DNA of 64,000 nt, taken from positions 151,050 through 215,049 of the forward strand of contig NZ_JANTHX010000005.1 in assembly GCF_024752305.1 (NCBI RefSeq), written 5' to 3'. A program made the position numbers and the translations under genes. This stretch comes from Protaetiibacter mangrovi. GTDB lineage: Bacteria; Actinomycetota; Actinomycetes; Actinomycetales; Microbacteriaceae. Below, one piece after another: positions 33,152-42,367 of this stretch (position 1 is the stretch's first letter; every line of letters begins with the position of its first letter). The notes below the pieces were generated by a model. That model saw nothing but the letters and a program-made list of their open reading frames with translations. It made no database searches and was not told the origin of the DNA.

Positions 33152-35814
33152 GCCGGCGTCCGTCGCGCACCCGCATCGCCCTCGCCGTCCTGGCCGACGC
33201 GCCGGGCGCGTCCGTGCTCGTGCTGCTGCTCGCCGCCGTGCTCGCGGGCGGTGCGGCGGCGGCGTCCGCGTGGGCGTCGGTCGCCCGTACCGAGGTGCTC
33301 CAGGCGGCCGTCGGCGCATCGCCTCCGTCGCAACGCGACCTGAGCGACGCGACGCGAGGCATCCCGGTGACGGGGCCGGGGCGCGGGGACCACGGTCTCG
33401 CCCCCGACGTCGCCCGCGCCTGGGGCGGCACCTTCGACCGGCTGGACGCCTTCGCCAGGGATGCCGATCCCGCCGCCGCGGCCGTCCTCGGCGCGCCGCG
33501 GGCGGTGGTGCGCTTCGATCGCACGGCCGCCGTGCCCGTCGACCCGTCCGCGTCCGCCCCCGACGGGCGGATCATCCTGAGCGCCGATCCGCTGCTCGAC
33601 CAGCTCGTCGACGTCGTGGAGGGCCGGCTGCCGGGCCCCATCGAGGCCGGGCAGCCGATCCCGATCGTGCTGACCGAGGCGATCTCCGACGCATTCGCGT
33701 GGAAGCTCGGCGAGGTGCGCGCCGTGCACTACTCGGCGGGCGACCGACAGCTGCGGCTGGTCGGGCTCGTCAGCCCCCGCGACCCCGACGCCGGCGAGTG
33801 GGATCACGCCGCGATCGCCCTCGGCCCGGAGATCATCGACAACTTCGAGCAGCCGCCCACCTACGTGGGGGTGGGCTACGCGGACGCCGCCTCGATCGCC
33901 GCCCTCGAGGACCTCGCCGCCGCCTCGACGTTCGAGACCTGGCTGCCGATCGAACCCGCGACGATCCACGCGGACGCGTCCGACGAGACGGTCGCCGCCA
34001 TCCGTCGCTTCGAATCGACGCCGCACGAGCTGCCGCTCGTCACCGACTACGGCCGCTGGGACGCCGACATCTCGTATACGGGCACGACGCCGACCATCCT
34101 CGCGGCCTCCGCACCGCTGCTCGCCGGCCTCGTCGCCCTGCACACGGCGATCGCCGCCGGTGTCGCGCTCGCCGGTACCGCCGTACTCGCCCTCGCGGTG
34201 CGCGCTCTCGTCGCACGCCGACGGGGGCTGCTGCAGCTCCTCGCGGCGCGCGGCGCATCCGACGCCGCCCGTTCCGGAGCGCTCGCGGCGGGAGTCGGCG
34301 CGCTCGCCCTCGTCGGATCCGCCGCCGCCGCGACGGTCGTGCTGATCGTGGCGGGCGGCCCGGTCGCGCCGGTCGTGCTCGCGATCGCTCTCGTCACCGG
34401 GATCGCAGCGACGTCCGCCGCCGTCGACGGTGTACTGCTCACCCGCGCCGGCGTGCGCGCCAACGCGTCGGAGCGCCGCCGCTCGCGGGTGCGTGCGGCA
34501 TCGGATGCCGGGATCGTCGCGCTGACGCTCGCCGCCGTCGTCGCGGTGGTGGTGACGCCCACGACCGACGGGGGAGCGGTGCCGCCGCTCGCCGTGCTGC
34601 TGCCCGCCGCGGCCACCGCGGCCGCGTGCGTGCTCGCCCTGCGTCTCGTTCCTCCCGCGGTCCGCGGCGTCGAGAGGCTCGCCCGCCGTGCCCGCGGACT
34701 CGTGATGCTGCTCGGGCCCGCACGTGCGGGGCGGGACGTGGCGATCGGTGCCGTACCGGTGCTCGCGCTGCTGAGCGCCGTGACGATCGCGGTGCTCGGG
34801 TCGGGGCTGCTCGCGACCGTCGAGCGCGGAGTGGACGACGCCGCGCGCGCCCAGGTGGGCGCCGATGTGCGTGTCGACGCCCGGTATCTGGGTCAGGACG
34901 ACATCGCCGCTGTTGCGGATGTCGACGGCGTGCGCGCGGTCGCCGTCGTCGCCTCCGACCCCGACCAGACGGTCGAGTTCCCCGACGGCGACGGGCGCGT
35001 GACCGTCTACGTCGTCGACGAGGCCGACTTCGCGGCCGCGTCGACGAGCACGCTCGAGATCGCGGACGGCACGGCCCTCGTCTCGCGGACGGTCGCGGAC
35101 CGCCTGGACGGCACGGATCTCGTGGTCGCCGACGCCCCGCTGCCGATCGCCGACGTCGCACCCGACGACGGACCGTTCGGACGGGCGAGCGCCTGGGTGG
35201 TCGTCACCGAGACGACCGCCGCCGACCTCGGGCTCGACGCCCGACCTCGAGCGCTCCTCATCGCCGCCGATCCGGGTCGCGCCGACGCCGTCCGCGCCGC
35301 GCTCGCCGCCCGCCTCGGCGAGGTCGGCACCGTGCGCACGATCGACGCGGTGCTCGCCGAGCGCCGGGGAGCGCCCGCCGTCGAGGCCCTCGTGACCGGC
35401 ACGACGATCGCCGTGCTCGCCTCGGCGGTGCTGACGTTGCTCGCCGCCGGCCTCGCCCTCTCGGCGGGCGCGCCGTCGCGAGCTCGGGCGTTCGGCCTGC
35501 TTCGTGCTCTCGGCGCCCCCGCGCGCGACGAGTACGGGCTGGTGCTGTGGGAGCTGCTGCCCGCTCTCGTCGTCGCGGTGCCGCTCGGGTTCGCGGCCGG
35601 GCTCGGGGTGCTCGCCCCTCTGGCCCGCTCCGGCGATCTCACCGTGTTCACCGAGGGCAGCACGCAGCCGGCGCTCGTGGTGGGTCTCGGCACCTCGGCG
35701 GCGATCGTCGGCGCGCTCGTCGTCGTCGTGATCCTCGGCGTGCTGCTCGCCTCGCTGCTCGCCCGTCGCGCGGGTGCCGCCCGCGCCGTCCGTACCGTCG
35801 ACGAGGAAGGATGA
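33148..35814 (+). CDS. FtsX/MacB-type ABC transporter permease (second of pair)
   Basis: 888 aa. It has the same duplicated layout as its neighbour: an N-terminal helix (about residues 12-32), a long first extracytoplasmic domain to about residue 310, a helix bundle, a second ectodomain and three C-terminal helices. Sequence similarity to the first permease is low, so they probably form a heterodimer instead of being a recent duplication. It overlaps the first permease by 4 bp and ends 4 bp before the first ATPase gene. Confidence 0.88.
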   Translation: MSRRPSRTRIALAVLADAPGASVLVLLLAAVLAGGAAAASAWASVARTEVLQAAVGASPPSQRDLSDATRGIPVTGPGRGDHGLAPDVARAWGGTFDRLDAFARDADPAAAAVLGAPRAVVRFDRTAAVPVDPSASAPDGRIILSADPLLDQLVDVVEGRLPGPIEAGQPIPIVLTEAISDAFAWKLGEVRAVHYSAGDRQLRLVGLVSPRDPDAGEWDHAAIALGPEIIDNFEQPPTYVGVGYADAASIAALEDLAAASTFETWLPIEPATIHADASDETVAAIRRFESTPHELPLVTDYGRWDADISYTGTTPTILAASAPLLAGLVALHTAIAAGVALAGTAVLALAVRALVARRRGLLQLLAARGASDAARSGALAAGVGALALVGSAAAATVVLIVAGGPVAPVVLAIALVTGIAATSAAVDGVLLTRAGVRANASERRRSRVRAASDAGIVALTLAAVVAVVVTPTTDGGAVPPLAVLLPAAATAAACVLALRLVPPAVRGVERLARRARGLVMLLGPARAGRDVAIGAVPVLALLSAVTIAVLGSGLLATVERGVDDAARAQVGADVRVDARYLGQDDIAAVADVDGVRAVAVVASDPDQTVEFPDGDGRVTVYVVDEADFAAASTSTLEIADGTALVSRTVADRLDGTDLVVADAPLPIADVAPDDGPFGRASAWVVVTETTAADLGLDARPRALLIAADPGRADAVRAALAARLGEVGTVRTIDAVLAERRGAPAVEALVTGTTIAVLASAVLTLLAAGLALSAGAPSRARAFGLLRALGAPARDEYGLVLWELLPALVVAVPLGFAAGLGVLAPLARSGDLTVFTEGSTQPALVVGLGTSAAIVGALVVVVILGVLLASLLARRAGAARAVRTVDEEG

Positions 35815-35818
35815 GCAG

Positions 35819-36760
35819 ATGACCGCGCTCGCCGAACCCGACATCCTGTGCGAGGGTCTCGTGCGCATCTTCACCGCCCAGGGGGTGGAGGTGCAGGCTC
35901 TGCAGGGCCTCGATCTGCGCATGGAGCGCGGCGAGCTCGTCGCCCTCGTGGGCGCGTCCGGATCGGGCAAATCCACCCTGCTCGGCATCCTCGCGGGTCT
36001 CGACGCGCCGACCGCGGGCGTCGCGCGGGTCGCCGGTCACGACCTCACCGCGATGCGGCGGCGGGAGCGCGTCGCCTACCGGCGGGGGAGCGTGGGCTTC
36101 ATCTGGCAGCAGACGAGCCGCAATCTCGTCTCCTACCTGACGGCGGCCGAGAACATCGCCCTCGCGCAGCACGTCGCCGGAGTGGTGCCGCGCGCCGAAC
36201 GCGCGAGCCACGCCTCGGGCCTGCTCGAGCTGCTCGGCATCGCCGCCCTCGCCGACCGCCGACCCGCGGAGCTGTCGGGCGGGCAGCAGCAGCGCGTCGC
36301 GCTCGCCGTCGCCCTCGCCAACCGACCCCGGGTGCTGCTCGCCGACGAGCCGACGGGCGAGCTCGACGAGGAGACGAGCGCTCAGGTGCTCGAGGCGATG
36401 GAGACCGTCGGTCGCGAGCACGGCCTCACCACGCTCGTGGTGACCCACGATCCGGCGGTCGCCGAGCACGTCGACCGCACCATCCGCATCCGCGACGGGC
36501 GCACCTCGACCGAGGTGCTGCGCCGCACCCACACGGATGCCGCGGGCGATCGGGTGCGGGTGGCCGAGGAGTTCGCGGTGCTCGATCGGGCCGGGCGCAT
36601 GCAGGTGCCGAGCGAATTCGCCACGGCCCTCGGCCTGCGCGACCGCGTGCGACTCACCCTCGAGCCCGATCGGATCGAGGTGCGACCCGGGCAGCCGTAC
36701 GGGGGCGCACCGGATGCGTCGGTCCGGGATGCGTCGACCGGGGATGAGGAGTCGCGATGA
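35819..36760 (+). CDS. ABC ATPase of MacB/LolD type with an AbrB-like C-terminal tail
   Basis: 313 aa. ATPase motifs: GASGSGKST, a Q-loop in WQQTSRN, LSGGQQQRVALAVAL, LLADEPTGELD and the H-loop THDP. After the ATPase (about residue 250) comes a tail matching the SpoVT/AbrB swapped-hairpin pattern: LDRAGRMQVPSEFATALGL...DRIEV at about residues 255-288. LolD/MacB ATPases normally end without such a domain. ATG 35819 was chosen over an upstream in-frame start because it begins the homologous region. It overlaps the next ATPase gene by ATGA. Confidence 0.9.
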   Translation: MTALAEPDILCEGLVRIFTAQGVEVQALQGLDLRMERGELVALVGASGSGKSTLLGILAGLDAPTAGVARVAGHDLTAMRRRERVAYRRGSVGFIWQQTSRNLVSYLTAAENIALAQHVAGVVPRAERASHASGLLELLGIAALADRRPAELSGGQQQRVALAVALANRPRVLLADEPTGELDEETSAQVLEAMETVGREHGLTTLVVTHDPAVAEHVDRTIRIRDGRTSTEVLRRTHTDAAGDRVRVAEEFAVLDRAGRMQVPSEFATALGLRDRVRLTLEPDRIEVRPGQPYGGAPDASVRDASTGDEESR

Positions 36761-37434
36761 CGACGACCGCATTGCGCGCGGAGCACCTCACCCGCGTGTT
36801 CGCCACCCCCGCCGGCGAGGTGCGGGCCGTCGACGACGTGTCGCTCGAGGTGGCCGCCGGTGAGCTCGTCGTGCTGCAGGGGCGCTCCGGCGCGGGCAAG
36901 ACCACGCTGCTCACGATGCTCGGCGGTCTCGACCGTCCGACCTCCGGGCGGGTCGAGCTCGAGGGGCGCGACGTGGCCGGGCTCGACGAGGCGGCGTTGC
37001 GCGAGCTCCGCTCCACCCGGGTGGCATCCGTCTTCCAGACCTTCGGCCTGCTGCCGGTGCTCTCCGCCGCCGAGAACGTCGAGGTGCCGCTGCGCATCCT
37101 GCGGGTGCCGCGTGCCGAACGGGAGCGCCGGGTGGCGGAGGCGCTCGCGATCGTCGACCTCGCCGACCATGCGGCCCAGCGCCCGGGGGAGCTCTCGGGT
37201 GGTCAGCAGCAGCGGGTCGGCATCGCGCGCGCGGTCGTCGCGCGGCCCGCGCTGCTGCTCGCCGACGAGCCGACGGGTCAACTCGACTCCGAGACCGGCT
37301 CCGCGATCATGGATCTCATCGCACGCCTCGTGGCCGAGACCGGGATGGCCGCCCTCGTCGCGACGCACGACGCGAACCTCGCGGCTCGCGCGGATCGGGT
37401 GCTGCGCATCCACGACGGCCGCCTGGACGCGTGA
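36757..37434 (+). CDS. ABC ATPase of MacB/LolD type
   Basis: 225 aa, the normal length for a LolD/MacB ATPase. Motifs: GRSGAGKTT, a Q-loop FQTFGLLP, LSGGQQQRVGIARAV, LLADEPTGQLD and ATHDANL. It is the last gene of a four-gene operon with two permeases. Two different permeases and two different ATPases in one transcript suggest a heteromeric exporter complex. No substrate-binding or membrane-fusion protein is encoded nearby, so the system may act on membrane-embedded substrates (inference). Confidence 0.92.
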   Translation: MTTTALRAEHLTRVFATPAGEVRAVDDVSLEVAAGELVVLQGRSGAGKTTLLTMLGGLDRPTSGRVELEGRDVAGLDEAALRELRSTRVASVFQTFGLLPVLSAAENVEVPLRILRVPRAERERRVAEALAIVDLADHAAQRPGELSGGQQQRVGIARAVVARPALLLADEPTGQLDSETGSAIMDLIARLVAETGMAALVATHDANLAARADRVLRIHDGRLDA

Positions 37435-37455
37435 CGCGGACGGCGTGAGGGGCGC

Positions 37456-38172
37456 TCAGCGCCCGGTCATGGGCTCCGCCGTGCTCACCGCGGGCGCGAC
37501 GGGGGCCGAGTACCTGTCGTCGGTCTCGGCGGTCGCCGCCGGGGTGACGACCTCGGTCGTCGCGGTCTCCACCTCGGGCTCGACGAGAGGCTCGTGGGCG
37601 ACGGACTGCTCCGTCTCGGCGGTGTACTGCTCCTCCGCCCACTTCTGCTGCTCCATGATCACCGGATCGGTCGCCTGGTCCTCGTAGCGCCAGCGCTCCA
37701 GGTCGGCGGCGAACATCTTGCGCCCCTTGTTCGGCTTGTGCAGCCACAGCACGAGGCGCTCGCGGTACTCGGCGAGGGTCTGGTCGGCCTGGTAGCTGAA
37801 GCTCACCGAGTTGACGCGCATGTCGGCGAGCTGGTGCGAGGCCCAGTCGGCGGCGTAGTTGGCGCCCGAGATCGGCAGCAGGCGCACCATGACATCCGCG
37901 TCGTTGGCGAGATGCTCGGCGTGCTCGCGGGCGGCCGGCGACTGGCTGTGCCAGCGGGCGGCGTTCTGCCCCGCCGAGATGAGGGCCGACACCGCGGCCG
38001 CCCGGGTCTCGTGGTCGCGCTGGGCGACCAGGCGCTTGACGGCACCGCGTCCGATGAGGGCGCCGAGGATGCCGGCGAGCACGATCGCGACGAACGGGAT
38101 GACCGCGGTCACGAGGATCCGCTGGCCGTCCTCCGAATAGAACCAGTCCACGAAGTCGTTCCACCACTGCAT
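37456..38172 (-). CDS. Conserved single-span membrane protein of unknown function
   Basis: 238 aa. The short N-terminus WWNDFVDWFYSEDGQRI precedes one transmembrane helix (about residues 20-42, ending G-A-L-I-G-R-G). A cytoplasmic helical domain follows, with A-R-W-H-S-Q-S-P-A-A-R-E-H and HKPNKGRKMFAADLERWRYED segments, then a low-complexity acidic Thr/Val/Pro tail after about residue 175. The architecture recalls small membrane scaffold proteins of Microbacteriaceae; I know no function. It is convergent with the ABC operon, with 21 bp between stops. Confidence 0.7.
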   Translation of the reverse strand: MQWWNDFVDWFYSEDGQRILVTAVIPFVAIVLAGILGALIGRGAVKRLVAQRDHETRAAAVSALISAGQNAARWHSQSPAAREHAEHLANDADVMVRLLPISGANYAADWASHQLADMRVNSVSFSYQADQTLAEYRERLVLWLHKPNKGRKMFAADLERWRYEDQATDPVIMEQQKWAEEQYTAETEQSVAHEPLVEPEVETATTEVVTPAATAETDDRYSAPVAPAVSTAEPMTGR

Positions 38173-38231
38173 GGCGGCACCATACGTCGCGTCGGGGCGG
38201 AACGAGCTGTCCTCCCCCGCGCGCCGCGAGA

Positions 38232-39236
<1,005 letters not shown>

Positions 39237-39317
39237 CCGGTCAGCCTAGGGAACGGATGCGACATCCGCTGCGTTGTACCGGGTGTCCCCCTCCCCATAG
39301 GAAAGTAGGGTCGCATC

Positions 39318-39845
39318 ATGCGCACATTCGTTCTCGCCGGTGGCTGCTTCTGGTGTCTCGACGCGGTCTACCGGACGCTCGACGGCGTCACGGATGTCGT
39401 GTCCGGCTACACGGGCGGCACGACCCCCGACCCCGACTACGAGCTGGTCTGCACGGGCGCCACCGGCCACGCCGAGGCGGTCGCCGTGACCTTCGACGAG
39501 GAGAGGATCCCGGCGAGCATCATCCTCGACGTGTTCTTCACCCTCCACGACCCGCGCCAGCTCAACCGCCAGGGCGCCGACGTCGGCAACCAGTACCGCT
39601 CGGCGATGTTCTACGCCGACGACGAGCAGAAGGCCGAGTTCGAGGCCGCGCGCGGGCGCGCGGACGAGATCTGGGGCGGCGGGGTCGTCACGTCGATCAC
39701 GAAGCTCGGCGAGTTCTACCGCGCGGAGGAGTACCACCAGGACTTCTTCGCCAAGAACCCCGGCCAGGGCTACTGCCTCGCGGTGGCGCTGCCGAAGGTC
39801 AACAAGATCCGAAAGGGCTACGCGGAGTACGTGAAGGCCTCCTAG
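39318..39845 (+). CDS. msrA: Peptide-methionine (S)-S-oxide reductase
   Basis: 175 aa. The catalytic motif GGCFWC is at residues 8-13 (nucleophile Cys10), followed by GYTGG, the Glu in GHAEAV, N-Q-Y-R-S and E-E-Y-H-Q-D. A C-terminal GYC near residue 155 provides the resolving Cys. It repairs oxidised methionine (S epimer) in proteins using thioredoxin. The sulfite-oxidase-like gene 2.5 kb away belongs to a family that includes the methionine sulfoxide reductase MsrP, but the genes are not in one operon. Confidence 0.96.
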   Translation: MRTFVLAGGCFWCLDAVYRTLDGVTDVVSGYTGGTTPDPDYELVCTGATGHAEAVAVTFDEERIPASIILDVFFTLHDPRQLNRQGADVGNQYRSAMFYADDEQKAEFEAARGRADEIWGGGVVTSITKLGEFYRAEEYHQDFFAKNPGQGYCLAVALPKVNKIRKGYAEYVKAS

Positions 39846-39967
39846 CGGCATCCGGTCGGCGATCGTTCCCTGAACGGTCGCCGACTCTTCGTCTGCGGCA
39901 GGTGACGCGGGGGCGGGACGGGCGTACCGTCGAAGCGACGACGTCGAGTGAGGCAAGGGAGCCGATC

Positions 39968-40180
39968 ATGAACGACAACACGACCGTCGAGCAGCGCTGG
40001 GTGGCCTTCGGCCCGGCGGGAGCCGTGGGATCGATCCACCGCACCGCCGAGGGCTTCCAGGTGAAGCTCGTCGACGACGACGACTACCGCGGAAGCTACC
40101 CGAGCCTCGAGGTGGCCAAGAGCGCCCTGCACGCCTCGCTGGCACCCGGCGCGGAGTGGCCCGACTTCCGCGAGCACTGA
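39968..40180 (+). CDS. Small acidic protein of unknown function
   Basis: 70 aa, ATG 39968 with AAGGGAG upstream. It is acidic (a D-D-D-D-Y run at residues 36-40) and carries aromatic motifs Q-R-W-V-A-F-G and EWPDFREH. It looks like a compact beta-rich fold resembling DUF-type domains that start 'x-W-V-A-F-G-P'. It lacks a signal peptide or membrane helix. No function can be proposed. Codon use is like its neighbours, and the good ribosome site supports a real gene. Confidence 0.7.
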   Translation: MNDNTTVEQRWVAFGPAGAVGSIHRTAEGFQVKLVDDDDYRGSYPSLEVAKSALHASLAPGAEWPDFREH

Positions 40181-40203
40181 GCGGCACCCCTCCTTCCCCG
40201 CCC

Positions 40204-40241
40204 CCGCCGGTGCGCTCCGTCCCCTGATCGCGCACCGGCGG
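40204..40241. terminator. 12-bp perfect hairpin after the small acidic gene
   Basis: CCGCCGGTGCGC (40204-40215) pairs with GCGCACCGGCGG (40230-40241) around a 14-base loop, starting 23 bp after the stop at 40180. There is no U-tract, as is usual in high-GC actinobacterial terminators. Confidence 0.55.
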
Positions 40242-40275
40242 CCCGACGGCGGCGCCCTGCCCGCGATCCTGGGCT

Positions 40276-40322
40276 GACGGCGCCCGGATGCGCTCCCCGG
40301 CACGATCGCATCCGGCGCCGTC
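40276..40322. promoter_or_regulatory. Hairpin in the ssb leader/promoter region
   Basis: GACGGCGCCCGGATGCG (40276-40292) pairs with CGCATCCGGCGCCGTC (40307-40322), with one bulged C and a 14-base loop, ending 30 bp before the ssb start. It follows another hairpin, so it may be a second terminator or may act in the ssb leader. Confidence 0.45.
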
Positions 40323-40352
40323 CACGAGGGCGCGTCGAACAGGGAGGTACCG

Positions 40353-40841
40353 ATGACCGACACGGTCACCGTCGCGGGGCTCGTCGCCACGCAGATCCGG
40401 CACACGTTCACGAGCGAGGGGCTCGAGATCACCTCGTTCCGTCTCGCGTCGACCAGCAGGCGCTACGACCGCGCCTCGCAGTCCTGGGTCGACGGCGAGA
40501 CCAACTGGTTCACGATCACCGCCTTCCGGCAGCTCGCCGCGAACGTGCACGCCTCCATCGAGAAGGGCCACCGCGTCATCGCCACCGGGCGGCTGCGGGT
40601 GCGCGAATGGCAGGACGGCGAGAAGCGCGGCCAGGACGTCGAGGTCGTCGCCGATGCGCTCGGCCCCGACCTCGCCTGGGGTCAGGCGCAGTACACGCGC
40701 ACCTCCCGCCCGGCGGCGCCCGAGTCGCGGCCCGCGCTCCACGCGGTTCCCGACGCGCCCGCTCCGGACGACGAGGGCGCAGCCGCCGACGTCGAGGGCT
40801 TCCCCGCGGAGGCGCCGGAGGCGGTACCGGTGCCGTTCTAG
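40353..40841 (+). CDS. ssb: Accessory single-stranded DNA-binding protein
   Basis: 162 aa. The N-terminal OB fold (about residues 1-110) includes the R-R-Y-D-R-A-S-Q-S-W-V-D-G-E-T-N-W-F-T-I loop, G-H-R-V-I-A-T-G-R-L and W-Q-D-G-E-K-R-G. A short disordered linker leads to an acidic C-terminal tip ending P-V-P-F, the variant of D-I-P-F that binds SSB partners. It is not in an rpsF-ssb-rpsR context, so it is probably a second, accessory SSB, perhaps for natural transformation or repair (inference). AGGGAGG lies upstream. Confidence 0.9.
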   Translation: MTDTVTVAGLVATQIRHTFTSEGLEITSFRLASTSRRYDRASQSWVDGETNWFTITAFRQLAANVHASIEKGHRVIATGRLRVREWQDGEKRGQDVEVVADALGPDLAWGQAQYTRTSRPAAPESRPALHAVPDAPAPDDEGAAADVEGFPAEAPEAVPVPF

Positions 40842-40889
40842 ACTCGGAGGTGCCGCGCGGCTCGCGCGAGCGGAGCTCCGGAGGATGCG

Positions 40890-41363
40890 ATGACCCGACC
40901 GCGTCGAGCGCTCGCATGCGCCCTGGCCACGGTCCCGCTCGCGGCGCTGCTGCTCGCCGGCTGCACGAGTCCCGAACCGATGCCCACCCCGAGCACGTCG
41001 CGTACGGCGACCGCCGCGCCGACCCCCACCCCGACGCCGACGCCCGAACTGCATCCCGAGGGCACCGCATCCGACAACCAGGCGTTCTTCGATCACGTGA
41101 ACCGCGCGCTCATCGACTCCGGGGTCGCGCTCAACGGTGCGGCGTTCGTCGACAACCTCGTGGCGAACGGCTTCGTGCGCGCCGACATGGAGGTCACCCC
41201 CGATGTGACCGCGATCGGCGTCGGCGCCGACAACATCGTGTTCTCGGTGCGCTTCGGCGACACCTGCCTGCTGGGGCAGTGGGGCAACATCGGCTACACG
41301 AGCCTCACGACCGCGGTGCTCTCGACCGGGCGCTGCATCGTCGGCACCGCCCGGCCCGCCTGA
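40890..41363 (+). CDS. Lipoprotein with DUF6993-type domain
   Basis: 157 aa. The signal peptide ends in the lipobox LLAGC, followed by a Thr/Pro-rich linker (T-P-T-P-T-P repeats at about residues 45-55) that spaces the domain from the membrane. The C-terminal domain has NQAFFDHVNRALI, V-A-N-G-F-V-R-A-D-M and FGDTCLLGQWG with paired cysteines. Actinobacterial homologues are DUF6993, of unknown function. The ATG at 40890 has GGAGG nearby and the gene follows ssb by 48 bp. Confidence 0.78.
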   Translation: MTRPRRALACALATVPLAALLLAGCTSPEPMPTPSTSRTATAAPTPTPTPTPELHPEGTASDNQAFFDHVNRALIDSGVALNGAAFVDNLVANGFVRADMEVTPDVTAIGVGADNIVFSVRFGDTCLLGQWGNIGYTSLTTAVLSTGRCIVGTARPA

Positions 41364-41367
41364 GCCG

Positions 41368-41631
41368 TCAGGCGCCCTCGGCGGCCACCACCTGGATGGA
41401 GCGCATGCCGGCGAGCGACAGGGTGAACCGCGCCCCGTCTCCGACGACGACCGCGAGCACCTCGTGGCACGTCGCGCACCGCATCACCGTGCCCATGGCG
41501 CTCACATAGGCGATGCAGCGGGCGAGGAGGTCCTCGTGGCCGCAGTGGGCGCAGGTGGTGATCGCCAGCGAGACGTCGCGGCCGAAGACCTCGGCCAGGG
41601 ATCCCGTGGCGGCATTCCCGTCGACCCGCAT
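41368..41631 (-). CDS. DUF6510 family zinc-ribbon protein
   Basis: 87 aa. Two CxxC knuckles, CAHC and CATC, about 28 residues apart, form a probable zinc ribbon or rubredoxin-like metal site. The segment between (R-C-I-A-Y-V-S-A-M-G-T-V-M-R) is conserved in DUF6510. It starts 1 bp after the stop of the FAD reductase gene and is the third gene of an operon with a sulfite-oxidase-like enzyme. An electron-carrier or chaperone role is possible, but not shown. Confidence 0.85.
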   Translation of the reverse strand: MRVDGNAATGSLAEVFGRDVSLAITTCAHCGHEDLLARCIAYVSAMGTVMRCATCHEVLAVVVGDGARFTLSLAGMRSIQVVAAEGA

Positions 41632-41632
41632 G

Positions 41633-42367
41633 TCACCCACCTCCGAATCGTTCGGTGCGCACGGCGCGCGGCTCATGCCCGAGCTCCACCAGCCAGTCCG
41701 AGACCGACTCCACGAACGGCGTCGGACCGCACACGTAGACGGCGGGCGCGACATCGGCCGGCCACGTCGTCTCCGCGAGGAGCTCGCGCGTCACGCGCCC
41801 CGGCGGGCTCGGCCATCCGTCGGGCGTGGAGCGCGTGTAGCGGTACGTCACGTCGATGCGGTCGCGGTCGGCGAGCTCGCCCAGCTCCGCCGCGAAGAAG
41901 CGGTCGTCCGGGGTGCGCACCGAGTACAGCAGGCGGAATCCCGCCGGGTCTCCTCCGCGACCGTGCGCATCCGCCATGGCGAAGAGCGGCACGACCCCCG
42001 ACCCTCCCGCGATGAGCTGCACGTGCGAGGCGGAGGCCGCGGGATCCCAGATGAAGTAGTTGCCGAGCGGTCCGTGCACCTCGAGTGCGTCCCCCGGCCG
42101 CACGTCGTGCACCAGGAACGGGGAGACCTCGCCGTCCGGCACCTCGTCGACCGCGAGCACCACGCGGGTGGACTCCCCGGAGGAGGCGATCGAGTACGAG
42201 CGGCTCGCCTGGTAGCCGTCCGGTGCGGTCAGGCGCAGGTCGAGGTGCGAACCGGCATCGTTGCCCGGCCAACCGGGCACGTCCAGGGTGATGCGTTTGG
42301 CGGTGCGGGTCTCCTGACGGATGTCGACGACGGTCCCCGCGTGCCACCCGGTCGGTCGGGGGCTCAC
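41633..42367 (-). CDS. FAD/NAD(P)H ferredoxin-reductase-type oxidoreductase
   Basis: 244 aa. FAD-binding motif RSYSIASS, NAD(P)H motif GGSGVVPLFAM and the C-terminal CGPTPFVES are all present. There is no attached 2Fe-2S domain, so it is a bare reductase of the FNR family, passing electrons from NAD(P)H to a partner. The GTG at 42367 overlaps the stop of the sulfite-oxidase-like gene by 4 bp. The partner is therefore probably the molybdoenzyme or the zinc-ribbon protein encoded on either side. Confidence 0.9.
   Translation of the reverse strand: MSPRPTGWHAGTVVDIRQETRTAKRITLDVPGWPGNDAGSHLDLRLTAPDGYQASRSYSIASSGESTRVVLAVDEVPDGEVSPFLVHDVRPGDALEVHGPLGNYFIWDPAASASHVQLIAGGSGVVPLFAMADAHGRGGDPAGFRLLYSVRTPDDRFFAAELGELADRDRIDVTYRYTRSTPDGWPSPPGRVTRELLAETTWPADVAPAVYVCGPTPFVESVSDWLVELGHEPRAVRTERFGGG

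Noticed and set aside
32302-35988. 1,228-codon minus-strand open frame opposite the FtsX permeases
   Set aside because: The composition (Arg, Gly, Asp, His runs) is typical of antisense reading of GC-rich genes, with no homology-like motif. The plus-strand permeases are clearly real.
40204-40322. Two hairpins as a CRISPR-like or toxin-antitoxin RNA
   Set aside because: Only two unlike stems are present, with no repeated units or spacers. They are better explained as a terminator and a leader element.
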